From positions 16,334 through 80,333 of the forward strand of contig CANQCZ010000003.1 of the NCBI GenBank assembly GCA_947591215.1: a stretch of DNA of 64,000 nucleotides, written 5' to 3'. Positions within the stretch are counted from its first letter, which is position 1, and each line of letters starts with the position of its first letter. Source of the stretch: an uncultured Bacilli bacterium (GTDB lineage: Bacteria; Bacillota_I; Bacilli_A; RFN20; CAG-449). Under the pieces are notes generated by a model. It saw only the letters and a program-made list of their open reading frames with translations. It was not told where the DNA came from and searched no databases. The position numbers and the translations under genes were made by a program. Positions 45,040 through 55,663 of the stretch are shown here, piece after piece.

Positions 45040-47649
45040 ATGGCAGATGAAAAAAATTTAAAAGAATTCATCGACGAGACAATGGAAGAAGAAAAAGAAG
45101 AAAACGAAGAAGTTGTTGAAGATGAAAACGAAGAGATCGTCGATGATGAAGAAATAGAAGGAATCGAAGAAGGAATCGTTCCCGGAATGAGTGAACGCGA
45201 TCTTGCAGAAGAAGTAAAAAACTCATTCCTTGATTACGCGATGTCGGTTATCGTATCTAGAGCTCTTCCCGATGTTCGTGATGGTTTAAAACCGGTTCAT
45301 AGAAGAATTATCTTCGGAATGAATGCTTTAGGGATGCAACCGGATAAGCCGTATCGAAAATCAGCGAGAATCGTCGGAGATGTTATGGGTAAATATCACC
45401 CTCATGGCGACTCGGCAATTTATGGCTCTCTTGTAAGATTGGCACAGCCTTTCTCAATTAGATACACATTAGTTGATGGCCATGGTAACTTTGGATCAAT
45501 CGATGGTGATGGCGCAGCGGCAATGCGTTACACTGAAGCGAGAATGTCTAAAATCGCGATGGAATTAGTCCGTGATATCAACAAAGATACTGTCGATTTT
45601 ATGGATAATTATGATGGCGAAGAACAAGAACCGGTCGTACTTCCCTCCCGCTTTCCAAATTTATTGGTAAACGGATCTTCGGGTATTGCAGTCGGTATGG
45701 CGACCAATATTCCCCCGCATAATTTAGTTGAAGTTATAAACGCGGTTCAAGCGGTTGCTAAAAATCCGGATTTGACACCATTAGAAATTATGAGTTCGTA
45801 TCTTTATGGACCGGATTTTCCGACAGGCGGAATTATTTTAGGTCGTTCCGGTATTAGAAAAGCTTACGAAACCGGACAAGGTTCAATCGTTTTGCGTTCA
45901 CGAACCGAAATTCAAGAAATGGCTAATGGTAAAAAGCGCATTATCATTAGTGAAATACCATACCAAGTCAATAAATCGTTGTTAGTCGATTCGATTGCCA
46001 AATTAGTGCATAACAAAATTATTGAAGGAATCACGGATATTCGCGATGAATCGAATAAACAAGGCATCAGAATCGTAATCGAACTTCGTAAAGATGTGAT
46101 TGCGGAAGTGATTTTAAATCAACTATTCAAAAACACTCAATTGCAAGTCAGTTTCGGCATTATCATGCTGGCTTTGGTTAACGGAGAACCACTTATTCTT
46201 CCAATTGACGAGATGTTGAAAAAATACCTAGAACATCAATGTGAAGTAATTGAAAGAAGAACGCGTTACGATTTAAATAAAGCGTTGGATCGACTTCATA
46301 TTTTAGAAGGATTGCTCACCGCTATCGATTCTATCGATGCTGTAATTGAGATCATCAGAGGTTCTAAAACGGCGGATTTAGCTAAATCGCGCTTAATTGA
46401 AACATTCTCTTTAAGCGAAGTTCAAGCGAAGGCGATTTTAGAAATGCGTTTAGGCCGTTTAGTGGGCTTAGAAAAAGATAAAATTGTCGATGAAATAAGT
46501 TTATTGAAAAATGAAGTTGAAAAATTCCGTTACATTTTATCGAGTCACGAACATGTCGTCAATATTGTTGTTGAGGAACTTGAAGAAATTAAACAAAAAT
46601 ACGGTGATGAAAGAAAAACCGAAATCAACAACAATTTGATCGATATTGAAGATGAAGATTTGATTCCGGAAGAAGACGTGGTCATTACTTTAACTACTAA
46701 CGGATATATCAAACGTTTGGTGAGCGATACCTTTAAAGTTCAAAATCGCGGAGGACGCGGCATAAAAGGTATGCAGACTAATGAAGATGATGTTGTCGAT
46801 AAAATCGTTTACGCCAAAACACATACCGATCTTTTATTCTTTACCAATAGCGGAAAAGTTTATCGTCTACGCGGACATCAGGTTCCGGAATATTCAAGAA
46901 CCTCAAAAGGCTTGCCGGTTGTCAATCTGTTGTCATTAGAAAAAGATGAGAAAGTAATGTCGATTGTTTCGGTCGATAATTATGAAGATGGACAATATCT
47001 TTTCTTTGCGACCAAGCAAGGTGTGGTAAAGAGAGTATCGTTATTGGAATTTGCCTCGATTCGTCAAAATGGTAAAAAAGCAATCGTGATGCGCGAAAAT
47101 GACGAACTGCTTTCAGTTAAATTAACTGACGGGCAATGCTTAGTGTCAATTTCCGCTTCAAATGGAAAGATGGTTACTTTTAAAGAGACAGATGTCAGAG
47201 TTATGGGAAGAAGTGCTGCCGGTGTGCGCGGCATGGATGTTCAAGATAGCGAAGCTGTCGGCTTAACGATTTCTAATGAAGGAAAATACATATTATCGAT
47301 AACCGAACATGGGTATGGAAAAATGTCTCCGCTTGAAGAATATCGTTTAACTTCAAGAGGGACTAAAGGCGTTATCACGATTAATATGACCGAAAAAACC
47401 GGAAAGTTAATTACTACTAAAGCGGTTAATGGCGATGAAGATGTCGTAGTCATCACTAAAGAAGGAATCGTTATTAGAACGCAACTTAAACAAGTTTCCA
47501 TCGTTGGACGTAACACTCAAGGTGTTAAGATTATTAGAGTCGACGAAAAAGATTCGGTGTCATCTCTTGCGATTCTTAAAGCTGAAGATAATGAGATTGC
47601 TGAAACAGAAAGTGAAGAATTAGAAGTTCAAAATAACGAGAATGATTAA
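45040..47649 (+). CDS. gyrA: DNA gyrase subunit A
   Basis: [49 protein letters not shown]. Confidence 0.98.
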   Translation: MADEKNLKEFIDETMEEEKEENEEVVEDENEEIVDDEEIEGIEEGIVPGMSERDLAEEVKNSFLDYAMSVIVSRALPDVRDGLKPVHRRIIFGMNALGMQPDKPYRKSARIVGDVMGKYHPHGDSAIYGSLVRLAQPFSIRYTLVDGHGNFGSIDGDGAAAMRYTEARMSKIAMELVRDINKDTVDFMDNYDGEEQEPVVLPSRFPNLLVNGSSGIAVGMATNIPPHNLVEVINAVQAVAKNPDLTPLEIMSSYLYGPDFPTGGIILGRSGIRKAYETGQGSIVLRSRTEIQEMANGKKRIIISEIPYQVNKSLLVDSIAKLVHNKIIEGITDIRDESNKQGIRIVIELRKDVIAEVILNQLFKNTQLQVSFGIIMLALVNGEPLILPIDEMLKKYLEHQCEVIERRTRYDLNKALDRLHILEGLLTAIDSIDAVIEIIRGSKTADLAKSRLIETFSLSEVQAKAILEMRLGRLVGLEKDKIVDEISLLKNEVEKFRYILSSHEHVVNIVVEELEEIKQKYGDERKTEINNNLIDIEDEDLIPEEDVVITLTTNGYIKRLVSDTFKVQNRGGRGIKGMQTNEDDVVDKIVYAKTHTDLLFFTNSGKVYRLRGHQVPEYSRTSKGLPVVNLLSLEKDEKVMSIVSVDNYEDGQYLFFATKQGVVKRVSLLEFASIRQNGKKAIVMRENDELLSVKLTDGQCLVSISASNGKMVTFKETDVRVMGRSAAGVRGMDVQDSEAVGLTISNEGKYILSITEHGYGKMSPLEEYRLTSRGTKGVITINMTEKTGKLITTKAVNGDEDVVVITKEGIVIRTQLKQVSIVGRNTQGVKIIRVDEKDSVSSLAILKAEDNEIAETESEELEVQNNEND

Positions 47650-47650
47650 T

Positions 47651-48655
47651 ATGAAAATTCTTTTGTATTTAAAACCGCGAAAAGATCACGATCAGACAGA
47701 AGAAGTTACCATTCGTAATTTAAGGATTATGATCGAAAATATCGGTTATTCCTACACATTTAATATCGACGATAATTTTGATATTGCGCATTTTGTCTCG
47801 TATCGGGATCTCGATGCGATAAACAAAGTTAAAGAAATGGGAAAACCGATTGTCTTCAGTGGTTTAAATAATACAAAAGATTTAAAACTTCAGATTGAAA
47901 AAGAAAACAATCGTCTTCCTTATAGTGTCAAGTCGGCGATTTTAAAAGCAGATGTGGTAATTGCACCCTCAGAAGAAATCAAAAAAATATTAGAAGAAAA
48001 TGATATTTCCAATCCTATAATCGTGATGAGTCCGGGAATTTCAATGAGTCGATTTGGAACGATGGACGAAATCGAAAGAACTTCGTTTTTAAAATATGCA
48101 GGGATCGATGAAAAAGAAAGATATTGTATCGGAATGCTTTCTGATAAAAATCTTACCGATTTACAAGATTATAGTTATATTGCCGGAAAATGTCCACGAT
48201 TAAAATTTTTCCTTTTTGGTGATAAACCGAAAAGACGCTTATTTAATCACCGATTAAATCAAATCGTAGATACGATTCCCAAGAACTTATATATCAAAGG
48301 AAATGTTGACGAAGACCTTTTTAAATCGGCTTTGATGTATGCGCAAGCTTTCTTGATGATTTCAGATCATTATATCTCGGTAGAGACTATATTAGAGGCG
48401 ATGGTTACTAAATGTCAAATTATTTCTCTTAACAACAAAATTTATTCAGAGATATTAATTGATAAAAAAACATCGATTAATGTAAACAATCTTGATGAGA
48501 TGGTTTCAAAGGTTGCAAACATCGTTGATCAAAACGCAGTAGATTTATCAAAAGAAACCGATGATTTTTTACAAACACATTTAATCGATAATATCGCACC
48601 AAAACTTAAAACTATTTATGACCAATTGATTGATATATCTAATTCTAAGGAATAA
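47651..48655 (+). CDS. GT4-like glycosyltransferase, divergent
   Basis: ADVVIAPSEEIKKILEENDISNPIIVMSPGI and ISVETILEAM resemble GT4 C-terminal motifs. Confidence 0.65.
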   Translation: MKILLYLKPRKDHDQTEEVTIRNLRIMIENIGYSYTFNIDDNFDIAHFVSYRDLDAINKVKEMGKPIVFSGLNNTKDLKLQIEKENNRLPYSVKSAILKADVVIAPSEEIKKILEENDISNPIIVMSPGISMSRFGTMDEIERTSFLKYAGIDEKERYCIGMLSDKNLTDLQDYSYIAGKCPRLKFFLFGDKPKRRLFNHRLNQIVDTIPKNLYIKGNVDEDLFKSALMYAQAFLMISDHYISVETILEAMVTKCQIISLNNKIYSEILIDKKTSINVNNLDEMVSKVANIVDQNAVDLSKETDDFLQTHLIDNIAPKLKTIYDQLIDISNSKE

Positions 48656-48689
48656 GACAAAGATAAACCTAAATAATCGATTGAATTTA

Positions 48690-48922
48690 TGAACTTTAAA
48701 GTTTAAAATAAGATTATTCGATGAACGGAACAAGTATTTGGTTAGCTTCTTAAGAGAGGTAGCGGTTGGTGCAAGCTATTGAAGAAACCGGAGAATTCCA
48801 TCCGGGAGAAAGAAAGAAATTTCCGTCCACAGCGTTAATGTGAAAAATCAAGTGACATTCAAAAATGAATGTAATATGGGTGGCAACACGGTTTAATCGT
48901 CCCTTTATAAGGGACTTTTATA
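48690..48922 (+). promoter_or_regulatory. T-box riboswitch leader of serS
   Basis: AGAGAGGTAGCGGTTGGTGCAAGCT stem I-like segment, GGGTGGCAACACGG T-box sequence, terminator GTCCCTTTATAAGGGAC+U tract directly before serS. Confidence 0.9.
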
Positions 48923-48937
48923 TTATAAGGAGGATTT

Positions 48938-50215
48938 ATGCTAGATCTAAAATTTGTACGTGAAAATCCTGAACTTGTCAAAGAAAATATCAGAAAAAAG
49001 TTTCAGGATCAAAAGTTACCGTTAGTTGACGAAGTAATTGAGTTAGATAAGAAGGTCCGGGCTTTAAAAAATGAAGGTGGCGAATTAAGAGCGGAACGAA
49101 ATTCGTCATCAAGTAAAATCGGACTTTTAATGAGAAATAAAGAATTTGAAGAAGTCGAAAAAATCAAACAAAGAGTCGTAGAAATTAACGATCGCCTTTT
49201 GGTACTTGAAAAAGAAGAAGAGGAATTGGAAAGCGAATTAAAGAAACGGATGATGGTGATTCCCAATATCATCGATCCGACTGTTCCTATCGGTAAAGAC
49301 GATAGTGAAAATGTCGAAATAAAAAGATATTTAGAACCGAAAGTCCCGGATTTCGAGATTCCGTATCATCTTGATATTCTTGAAAAAGTCAAAGGTATCG
49401 ATCTTGATAGTGCGCGTAAAGTCGCAGGAAATGGTTTCTATTATTTGACCGGTAATATTGCGCGACTTCACTCCGCGGTCATTACCTATGCGCGAGATTT
49501 TATGATCAATAAAGGATTCTTATATTGTATTCCTCCCTTTATGATTAGAAGCAATGTTGTAACCGGTGTGATGAGTTTTGCCGAGATGGAACAAATGATG
49601 TATAAGATCGAAGGCGAAGATTTATATTTGATTGGAACAAGCGAACATTCGATGATCGGAAAATTTATCGACACGATTCTCGATAAAGAAAAGCTTCCTT
49701 ACACCTTGACATCTTATTCGCCGTGCTTTAGAAAAGAAAAAGGCGCTCACGGCATTGAAGAACGCGGTATTTATCGTATTCACCAATTCGAAAAACAAGA
49801 AATGATCGTGGTTTGTGAGCCTGAGCAATCAAAAGAATGGTTTGAAAAACTTTATAACTATACAGTAGAATTGTTTGTTAGCATGAATATTCCGGTAAGA
49901 ACTCTTGAGTGTTGCAGTGGTGATCTTGCCGATTTGAAAGTGAAATCGATCGATGTCGAAGCGTGGTCGCCGCGACAAAAGAAATATTTCGAAGTCGGTA
50001 GTTGTTCCAACTTAGGTGACGCTCAAGCACGACGTTTGGGTATTAGGATTAAAGGAGAAAAAGGAAATTACTTTGCCCATACTTTAAATAACACGGTTGT
50101 GGCACCGCCAAGAATGCTTATCGCTTTAGTTGAAAATCATTTAAATCCGGATGGATCGATTAATGTTCCTGAAGTTTTACAACCATATATGGGTGGTCTT
50201 AAAGTTATTAAATAA
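48938..50215 (+). CDS. serS: Seryl-tRNA synthetase
   Basis: MLDLKFVRENPELVKENIRKK, coiled-coil arm, class II motifs (CFRKEKGAHGIEERGIYRIHQFEKQEM). Confidence 0.98.
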   Translation: MLDLKFVRENPELVKENIRKKFQDQKLPLVDEVIELDKKVRALKNEGGELRAERNSSSSKIGLLMRNKEFEEVEKIKQRVVEINDRLLVLEKEEEELESELKKRMMVIPNIIDPTVPIGKDDSENVEIKRYLEPKVPDFEIPYHLDILEKVKGIDLDSARKVAGNGFYYLTGNIARLHSAVITYARDFMINKGFLYCIPPFMIRSNVVTGVMSFAEMEQMMYKIEGEDLYLIGTSEHSMIGKFIDTILDKEKLPYTLTSYSPCFRKEKGAHGIEERGIYRIHQFEKQEMIVVCEPEQSKEWFEKLYNYTVELFVSMNIPVRTLECCSGDLADLKVKSIDVEAWSPRQKKYFEVGSCSNLGDAQARRLGIRIKGEKGNYFAHTLNNTVVAPPRMLIALVENHLNPDGSINVPEVLQPYMGGLKVIK

Positions 50216-50276
50216 GAAAACTTAACTTTCTAATTCAAAAACTTTAAAACAGCGTTTATTTTAAGTATAATAATTA

Positions 50277-50356
50277 TGCCATCGCGACTTACGGAGACGA
50301 ACCAGGTCAGGACCGGAAGGTAGCAGCCTTAAGTTGTTCGTAAGTGTGCGGTGGTT
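50277..50356 (+). ncRNA. ffs: Small bacterial SRP RNA (4.5S/scRNA)
   Basis: CCAGGTCAGGACCGGAAGGTAGCAGCC SRP apical domain with GGAA loop, closing stem GCCATCGC.../...GTGCGGTGG, T-tract at 3' end. Confidence 0.93.
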
Positions 50357-50367
50357 TTTTAAAAATT

Positions 50368-50823
50368 ATGGATCAAGATAAAAAATTCATGCGCGAAGCC
50401 TTAAAGGAAGCTAAAAAAGCGCTTTTGCTTGATGAAGTTCCAATCGGTTGCGTAATTGTAAAAGACAATAAGATTATCGCTAGAGGGCATAATCTAAAAG
50501 AAACTAAAAAGCAAGCGACAAAGCACGCTGAAATAGTGGCGATTGAAAAAGCCAGTAAAAAGCTCATGTCGTGGCGCTTATTAAATTGTACTTTATACGT
50601 AACGTTAGAACCTTGTCCGATGTGTGCGGGAGCGATCTTTTTATCACGCATGATGAGGGTGGTCTATGCGGCTTCAGATCAAAAAGGCGGAGTGTTAAAC
50701 GAAACTTTTTCACTTTACGAACAACCTTTTGTCAATCATCGTCCGTTAGTTGATGGGGGAATACTAAAAAGCGAAGCGGAAGAAATATTGAAAACATATT
50801 TTAAAAATAAAAGAAATCGATAA
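50368..50823 (+). CDS. tadA: tRNA-specific adenosine deaminase
   Basis: HAEIVAIEKA and PCPMCAGAIFLSRM zinc deaminase motifs. Confidence 0.94.
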   Translation: MDQDKKFMREALKEAKKALLLDEVPIGCVIVKDNKIIARGHNLKETKKQATKHAEIVAIEKASKKLMSWRLLNCTLYVTLEPCPMCAGAIFLSRMMRVVYAASDQKGGVLNETFSLYEQPFVNHRPLVDGGILKSEAEEILKTYFKNKRNR

Positions 50824-50854
50824 ATTTGGACATACTAAGTCATGGTGATAAAAC

Positions 50855-51214
50855 ATGACTTTTTTTAAGATTATTTATCGGGTAGTTTATACTTTAGGAT
50901 TATATTTGATGATTACTGTAACTGCCTTTGTGATGGTCGCAGTATTAGAACCCCATCAAGAAAGAAGTCCACGACAATATGACAATTTACCGGTTTATAA
51001 AACGGATGAAGTGGCAACCTTTAAAGGATATAAAAGCGAAGACGAGATGGTACTAATCGTAAAATTTAAAGGAGATCCCAAAGATAGTTTTTTGATTGAG
51101 TATGCCTTATATTATAACCAAGAATACGGCTTACCGGTTGAACTAGAAACCGAAAGAGGGGATGAACCTCTCTTTGTAAAAGTCACTCGCGACGGGAAAG
51201 CATTTATCAAATAA
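50855..51214 (+). CDS. Hypothetical protein with one N-terminal TM helix
   Basis: 119 aa ORF with RBS-like GGTGATAAAAC and hydrophobic N-terminus. Confidence 0.6.
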   Translation: MTFFKIIYRVVYTLGLYLMITVTAFVMVAVLEPHQERSPRQYDNLPVYKTDEVATFKGYKSEDEMVLIVKFKGDPKDSFLIEYALYYNQEYGLPVELETERGDEPLFVKVTRDGKAFIK

Positions 51215-51220
51215 GATTTG

Positions 51221-52420
51221 TTAGGCTTCTAATAAAGCTTTAAGTATTTTTACGACTTTTTTCATTTCGTCGACGGATACGTATTCATAACGTCCGTGGC
51301 AATTATAATCTCCGGTTCCAAGATTTGGACAAGGCAATCCCATAAAAGTGATGTGAGCTCCATCGGTGCCACCTCTTATAGGATTAAAGACAATATCTTC
51401 TTTGGCTTTCTCAAAAGCGATTTTTAATTTGTCGATCGCCAAAGGATGATCTTTAAAATAATCGTACATATTGCGATAACTTTCCTTATAGGTGACGATG
51501 ACGTTTACGTGCGGATATTTTTCTTGGATGATAGAAGCGTTTGTTAAAAACATTTGAACTTGTCTTTTCGCTTGATTGAGATCATGATTTCTGACGATAT
51601 ATGACATCTTGCATTCTTCGACACTTCCCTTGATATCGCAAAGATGATTAAATCCTTCATAGCCTTCTGTTCTTTCCGGAACCATATCTTTTGGAAGCAA
51701 ATCGTGATATTCCATGGCGATAGTAATCGCGTTAAGCAGAAGATTTTTGGCACTTCCGGGGTGGACGCTACGCCCTAACACTTTGACCGAGACGCTATAG
51801 GCATTGAAATTTTCGTAATTAACTTCATTATAACGACCGCCATCGATAGTATAAGCGATATCCGCTTTCATTTTATGGATAGAAAAATGGCTGGCACCAT
51901 TTCCGATTTCTTCATCCGGAGTAAAACAAAATCTTATCGGAGCGTGTTTTATCTCTGGATGCGATAAGTAGTATTCGATAATTTCAAAAATAATGACGAT
52001 TCCGGCTTTGTCATCTCCACCTAAAAGATGCTCACCATCGGTAACGATCAAAGTTTGATTGAGATGATCCTTTAAATTTGTAAATTCTTGAGGATCTAAA
52101 CGATAAGTTTTATTTAATTCGATGATTCCTCCGTCATAATTCTCGATAATTTTAGGAGTAAAATTACCACCTTGAAGTTCAGGCGAAGTATCCATATGAG
52201 CAATAAGACCGATTGTCGGTAAAGAAGAGTCTCCTTCAATTCCCCCGTAAATCAAACTATATTCGTCGAGTATTAAATCTTTAACTCCTAATTCTTTTAA
52301 GTCGTTAAAGAGAATTTTGGCAAAATTTTTTTGAGAGAGAGAAGATGGATACGAAGCAGAATTTTCATCTGAAGTGGTCTCGTATTGAACATATTTAATA
52401 AACCGATCGATAAGATTCAT
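51221..52420 (-). CDS. pepT: Peptidase T (tripeptide aminopeptidase)
   Basis: LIAHMDTSPE, LLGGDDKAGI, FTPDEEIGNGA, NPIRGGTDGAHITFMGLPCPNLGTG. Confidence 0.96.
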   Translation of the reverse strand: MNLIDRFIKYVQYETTSDENSASYPSSLSQKNFAKILFNDLKELGVKDLILDEYSLIYGGIEGDSSLPTIGLIAHMDTSPELQGGNFTPKIIENYDGGIIELNKTYRLDPQEFTNLKDHLNQTLIVTDGEHLLGGDDKAGIVIIFEIIEYYLSHPEIKHAPIRFCFTPDEEIGNGASHFSIHKMKADIAYTIDGGRYNEVNYENFNAYSVSVKVLGRSVHPGSAKNLLLNAITIAMEYHDLLPKDMVPERTEGYEGFNHLCDIKGSVEECKMSYIVRNHDLNQAKRQVQMFLTNASIIQEKYPHVNVIVTYKESYRNMYDYFKDHPLAIDKLKIAFEKAKEDIVFNPIRGGTDGAHITFMGLPCPNLGTGDYNCHGRYEYVSVDEMKKVVKILKALLEA

Positions 52421-52726
52421 AAAATTTTACAATTCCTTTCTTGACATCATTATTTTAATCTTCTTTTCCAATAAAATAAATCAAATATATCAATCTTTTA
52501 AGAGACAACTTTTCAACATATAAACAATCGGCAATTGTGGAAAAAAATTTTTAGCATTTAGGTTGATTTACTTAACTCAATAATTATATAATTCTTTTGC
52601 CAAGCATCAGTTTGGATACAAATAATACCAAAGATATAAACAAATGTAATGGCATTTAGTTTTTGTAGCCCCAAAAATAGCTAAAAATACGCATTTTAAG
52701 GCATTTTATGAGAGGAAATACGATTT

Positions 52727-55030
52727 ATGGTTAAGCAAGTAATCAAAAGAGATGGACGTGTTGTAAAATTTGAAATTGATAAAATTTATCAGGCGATTTC
52801 CAAAGCCGCGGAAGCCACTGAAGAGGACTTACCGATCGGTAAAATTGTCGATGAAGTTGTGGAAAACTTATCCACAATATATAAAAATCAAAAACCTTCG
52901 GTTGAGGACGTTCAAGATATCATCGAAAAAGTATTGATTAATCACGATTATGCCACTACGGCGAAAGCATACATCATTTATCGTAACGAAAGAAGCAAAG
53001 TCCGTGAAGCCAAGAGTAACTTAATGAGCACGATTAAAGATATTGCCCTTCTCGACGCTTCGAAAAATGATGTAAAACGTGAAAATGCTAATATTGATGG
53101 AGATACGGCGATGGGAACGATGCTCAAGTATGGTTCTGAAACCGCCAAATATTTCTATTTGAATAATATGATTTCAAAAGATATCGCCAAAGCGCATATC
53201 GAAGGTGATATTCATATTCATGATTTGGATTTCTACAGTTTAACGATGACGTGTTGTCAAATCGATCTTTTAAAATTATTTAAAGACGGTTTTTCAACCG
53301 GACATGGTTTTTTAAGAGAACCAAATGATATTAGAAGTTATGGGGCTTTAGCATGTATCGCCATTCAAGCCAATCAAAACGATCAACACGGCGGTCAATC
53401 GGTGCCGAACTTCGATTATTCGATGGCACCCGGAGTCAGAAAGAGTTATAAAAAGATCTTCAGAAATAATTTCTTTAAAATCGCGAATTTTCTTGAAGAT
53501 AAAGTTACTTTAGAAGAAGTTAAAGAATTATTTGCTAAAATCGAAGAAGAAACAGGATTAGTTCCTTCGTATTTACGCGACGATTTTGAAAAAGAATTGA
53601 AGAAGAGATTAGCTTCCAAATTTGATAATATCGATAAAATTATCGCTAAAGTTAAAGTTGATTCGGAAAAAGATATCGAAGATGCGACTTTGCAATCGAT
53701 GGAAGCGGTCATTCACAATCTTAATACCATGCATTCAAGAGCCGGCGCTCAAGTTCCGTTTTCAAGTTTAAACTATGGAACCGACACCTCTCCTGAAGGA
53801 CGATTGGTAATCGACAAATTGTTGGATGCCACAATGGCCGGTTTAGGAGATGGAGAAACGCCGATTTTCCCGATTCAGATTTTTAAAGTTAAAGATGGTA
53901 TTTCCTACAAAGAAGGCGATCCGAACTACGATTTATTTATGAAATCAATCGTTTGTTCTTCAAAACGTTTGTTCCCGAATTTCTCCTTCCTCGATGCTCC
54001 ATACAATTTGCAATACTATAAAGAGGGCGATTACAACACCGAAGTTGCTTACATGGGTTGTAGAACTAGAGTTATGGGAAATGTTTATGATCCGACTCGT
54101 GAAATCACGTGTGGCAGAGGAAATTTATCGTTCACTTCGATAAATTTGCCGCGTCTTGCATTATTAAGTAAAAATCTCGATGAATTTTATTCGCGCCTTG
54201 ATGCGATGATGGAATTGTGCATTAGACAATTGCTTGAACGATTTGAAATTCAAAAACATAAGAAAGTTTATAATTTCCCCTTCTTAATGGGCCAAGGAGT
54301 TTGGATTGATTCCGATAAATTGAGCATGAATGATGAAGTTGGCGAAGTTATTAAACACGGAACGCTTTCTGTCGGATTTATCGGTTTGGCAGAAACATTA
54401 AAAGTTTTAACAGGCAAACATCACGGCGAAAGTGAAGAATCGCAAAAATTAGGTCTTGAAATTATCGGGAGAATGAGAAAAAGACTCGACAAAGCCGCGC
54501 AAGATTATAAACTTAATTTCTCGCTTTTGGCGACGCCGGCGGAAGGTTTATCAGGAAGATTTGTTAAAATGGACAAAAAGAGATTTGGTATTATCGAAGG
54601 AGTTACCGATCAAGAATTTTATACCAATTCTTTCCATGTCCCGGTTTATTATGGAATTTCGATGTTTAGAAAAATCGATATTGAAGCGCCATATCACGCT
54701 TTAACCAATGCAGGACATATCTCCTATGTGGAAGTTGATGGCGATCTTACTAAAAACCCGAAAGCTTTTGAAAAGATTATTCGTCATATGAAGGAAAAAG
54801 GAATCGGTTACGGATCGGTTAATCATCCTGTAGATCGCGATCCGGTTTGCGGATACAACGGAATCATCGATAACGTTTGTCCAAAATGTGGCCGAAAAGA
54901 AACCGAAGATCAACATTTTGAAAGAATCAGAAGAATCACAGGATATTTGGTCGGAACGTTGGATCGTTTCAATAATGCAAAACGTGCTGAAGTTGAGCAC
55001 CGCGTTAAACATAATCACTATGCGGATTAG
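52727..55030 (+). CDS. nrdD: Anaerobic ribonucleoside-triphosphate reductase (class III), ATP-cone
   Basis: N-terminal ATP-cone VIKRDGRVVKFEIDKIYQAI, C-terminal glycyl radical RITGYLVGTLDRFNNAKRAEVEHRVKH. Confidence 0.97.
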   Translation: MVKQVIKRDGRVVKFEIDKIYQAISKAAEATEEDLPIGKIVDEVVENLSTIYKNQKPSVEDVQDIIEKVLINHDYATTAKAYIIYRNERSKVREAKSNLMSTIKDIALLDASKNDVKRENANIDGDTAMGTMLKYGSETAKYFYLNNMISKDIAKAHIEGDIHIHDLDFYSLTMTCCQIDLLKLFKDGFSTGHGFLREPNDIRSYGALACIAIQANQNDQHGGQSVPNFDYSMAPGVRKSYKKIFRNNFFKIANFLEDKVTLEEVKELFAKIEEETGLVPSYLRDDFEKELKKRLASKFDNIDKIIAKVKVDSEKDIEDATLQSMEAVIHNLNTMHSRAGAQVPFSSLNYGTDTSPEGRLVIDKLLDATMAGLGDGETPIFPIQIFKVKDGISYKEGDPNYDLFMKSIVCSSKRLFPNFSFLDAPYNLQYYKEGDYNTEVAYMGCRTRVMGNVYDPTREITCGRGNLSFTSINLPRLALLSKNLDEFYSRLDAMMELCIRQLLERFEIQKHKKVYNFPFLMGQGVWIDSDKLSMNDEVGEVIKHGTLSVGFIGLAETLKVLTGKHHGESEESQKLGLEIIGRMRKRLDKAAQDYKLNFSLLATPAEGLSGRFVKMDKKRFGIIEGVTDQEFYTNSFHVPVYYGISMFRKIDIEAPYHALTNAGHISYVEVDGDLTKNPKAFEKIIRHMKEKGIGYGSVNHPVDRDPVCGYNGIIDNVCPKCGRKETEDQHFERIRRITGYLVGTLDRFNNAKRAEVEHRVKHNHYAD

Positions 55031-55517
55031 TGGAATAATCGATGAATCAATCGTCGATGGCGAAGGCATTAGAACCGCGATATTTATGCAAGGTTGTTTG
55101 CATGATTGCAAAGGTTGTCATAATCCAGAGACACATCCATTAGACGGAGGCAAAGAAAAAACTCTTGAAGAAATCGAAAATAGAGTTTTACATAATGATT
55201 CTATCGATGGCATTACTTTAACCGGGGGAGATCCGTTTTATCAGTTAGATGCTGCGAAAGATTTATTAAATATGGCCAAAAGACATCATTTATCAACTTG
55301 GGTTTATACCGGCTATACGTTTGAAGAACTGCAAGAGTTAGCGAAAAACGATAATCGGTATCAAGAAATCTTAGAAAAGACAGATGTTTTAGTCGATGGG
55401 CGATATATGAGTGATAAACGTGATATATCTTTGTTATTTAGAGGTTCAACAAACCAAAGAGTAATCGATGTAAAAGAAAGTTTAAAATTAAAAGAAGTTG
55501 TTTTATATCTTCAGTAA
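55020..55517 (+). CDS. nrdG: Anaerobic RNR activating radical SAM protein
   Basis: FMQGCLHDCKGCHNPETHPLDGG, GGDPFYQ; ATG at 55020. Confidence 0.95.
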   Translation: MRISGIIDESIVDGEGIRTAIFMQGCLHDCKGCHNPETHPLDGGKEKTLEEIENRVLHNDSIDGITLTGGDPFYQLDAAKDLLNMAKRHHLSTWVYTGYTFEELQELAKNDNRYQEILEKTDVLVDGRYMSDKRDISLLFRGSTNQRVIDVKESLKLKEVVLYLQ

Positions 55518-55524
55518 AGAGGTT

Positions 55525-55552
55525 AGGCAGTTTAAAAGGCTGCCTTTTTTAT
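55525..55552 (+). terminator. Terminator after nrdG
   Basis: AGGCAG TTTAAAAGG CTGCCT TTTTT. Confidence 0.8.
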
Positions 55553-55663
55553 GTTGTTTTCGATAATTTTGCAAGATTTAGTTGCGGCACTTATGATTTT
55601 TTGATATAGTTTATACGCTTTCTTTAAACACATTTGAGGTTTAAGGCGGAAGGAGATACTTAA

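Noticed and set aside
52550-52715. Four GCATTT(w) repeats upstream of nrdD as NrdR or other operator
   Set aside because: Irregular spacing and AT-rich low complexity; no recognisable NrdR box palindrome.
54701-55111. 136-aa minus-strand ORF across nrdD/nrdG
   Set aside because: Antisense shadow of the NrdD C-terminus and NrdG start.
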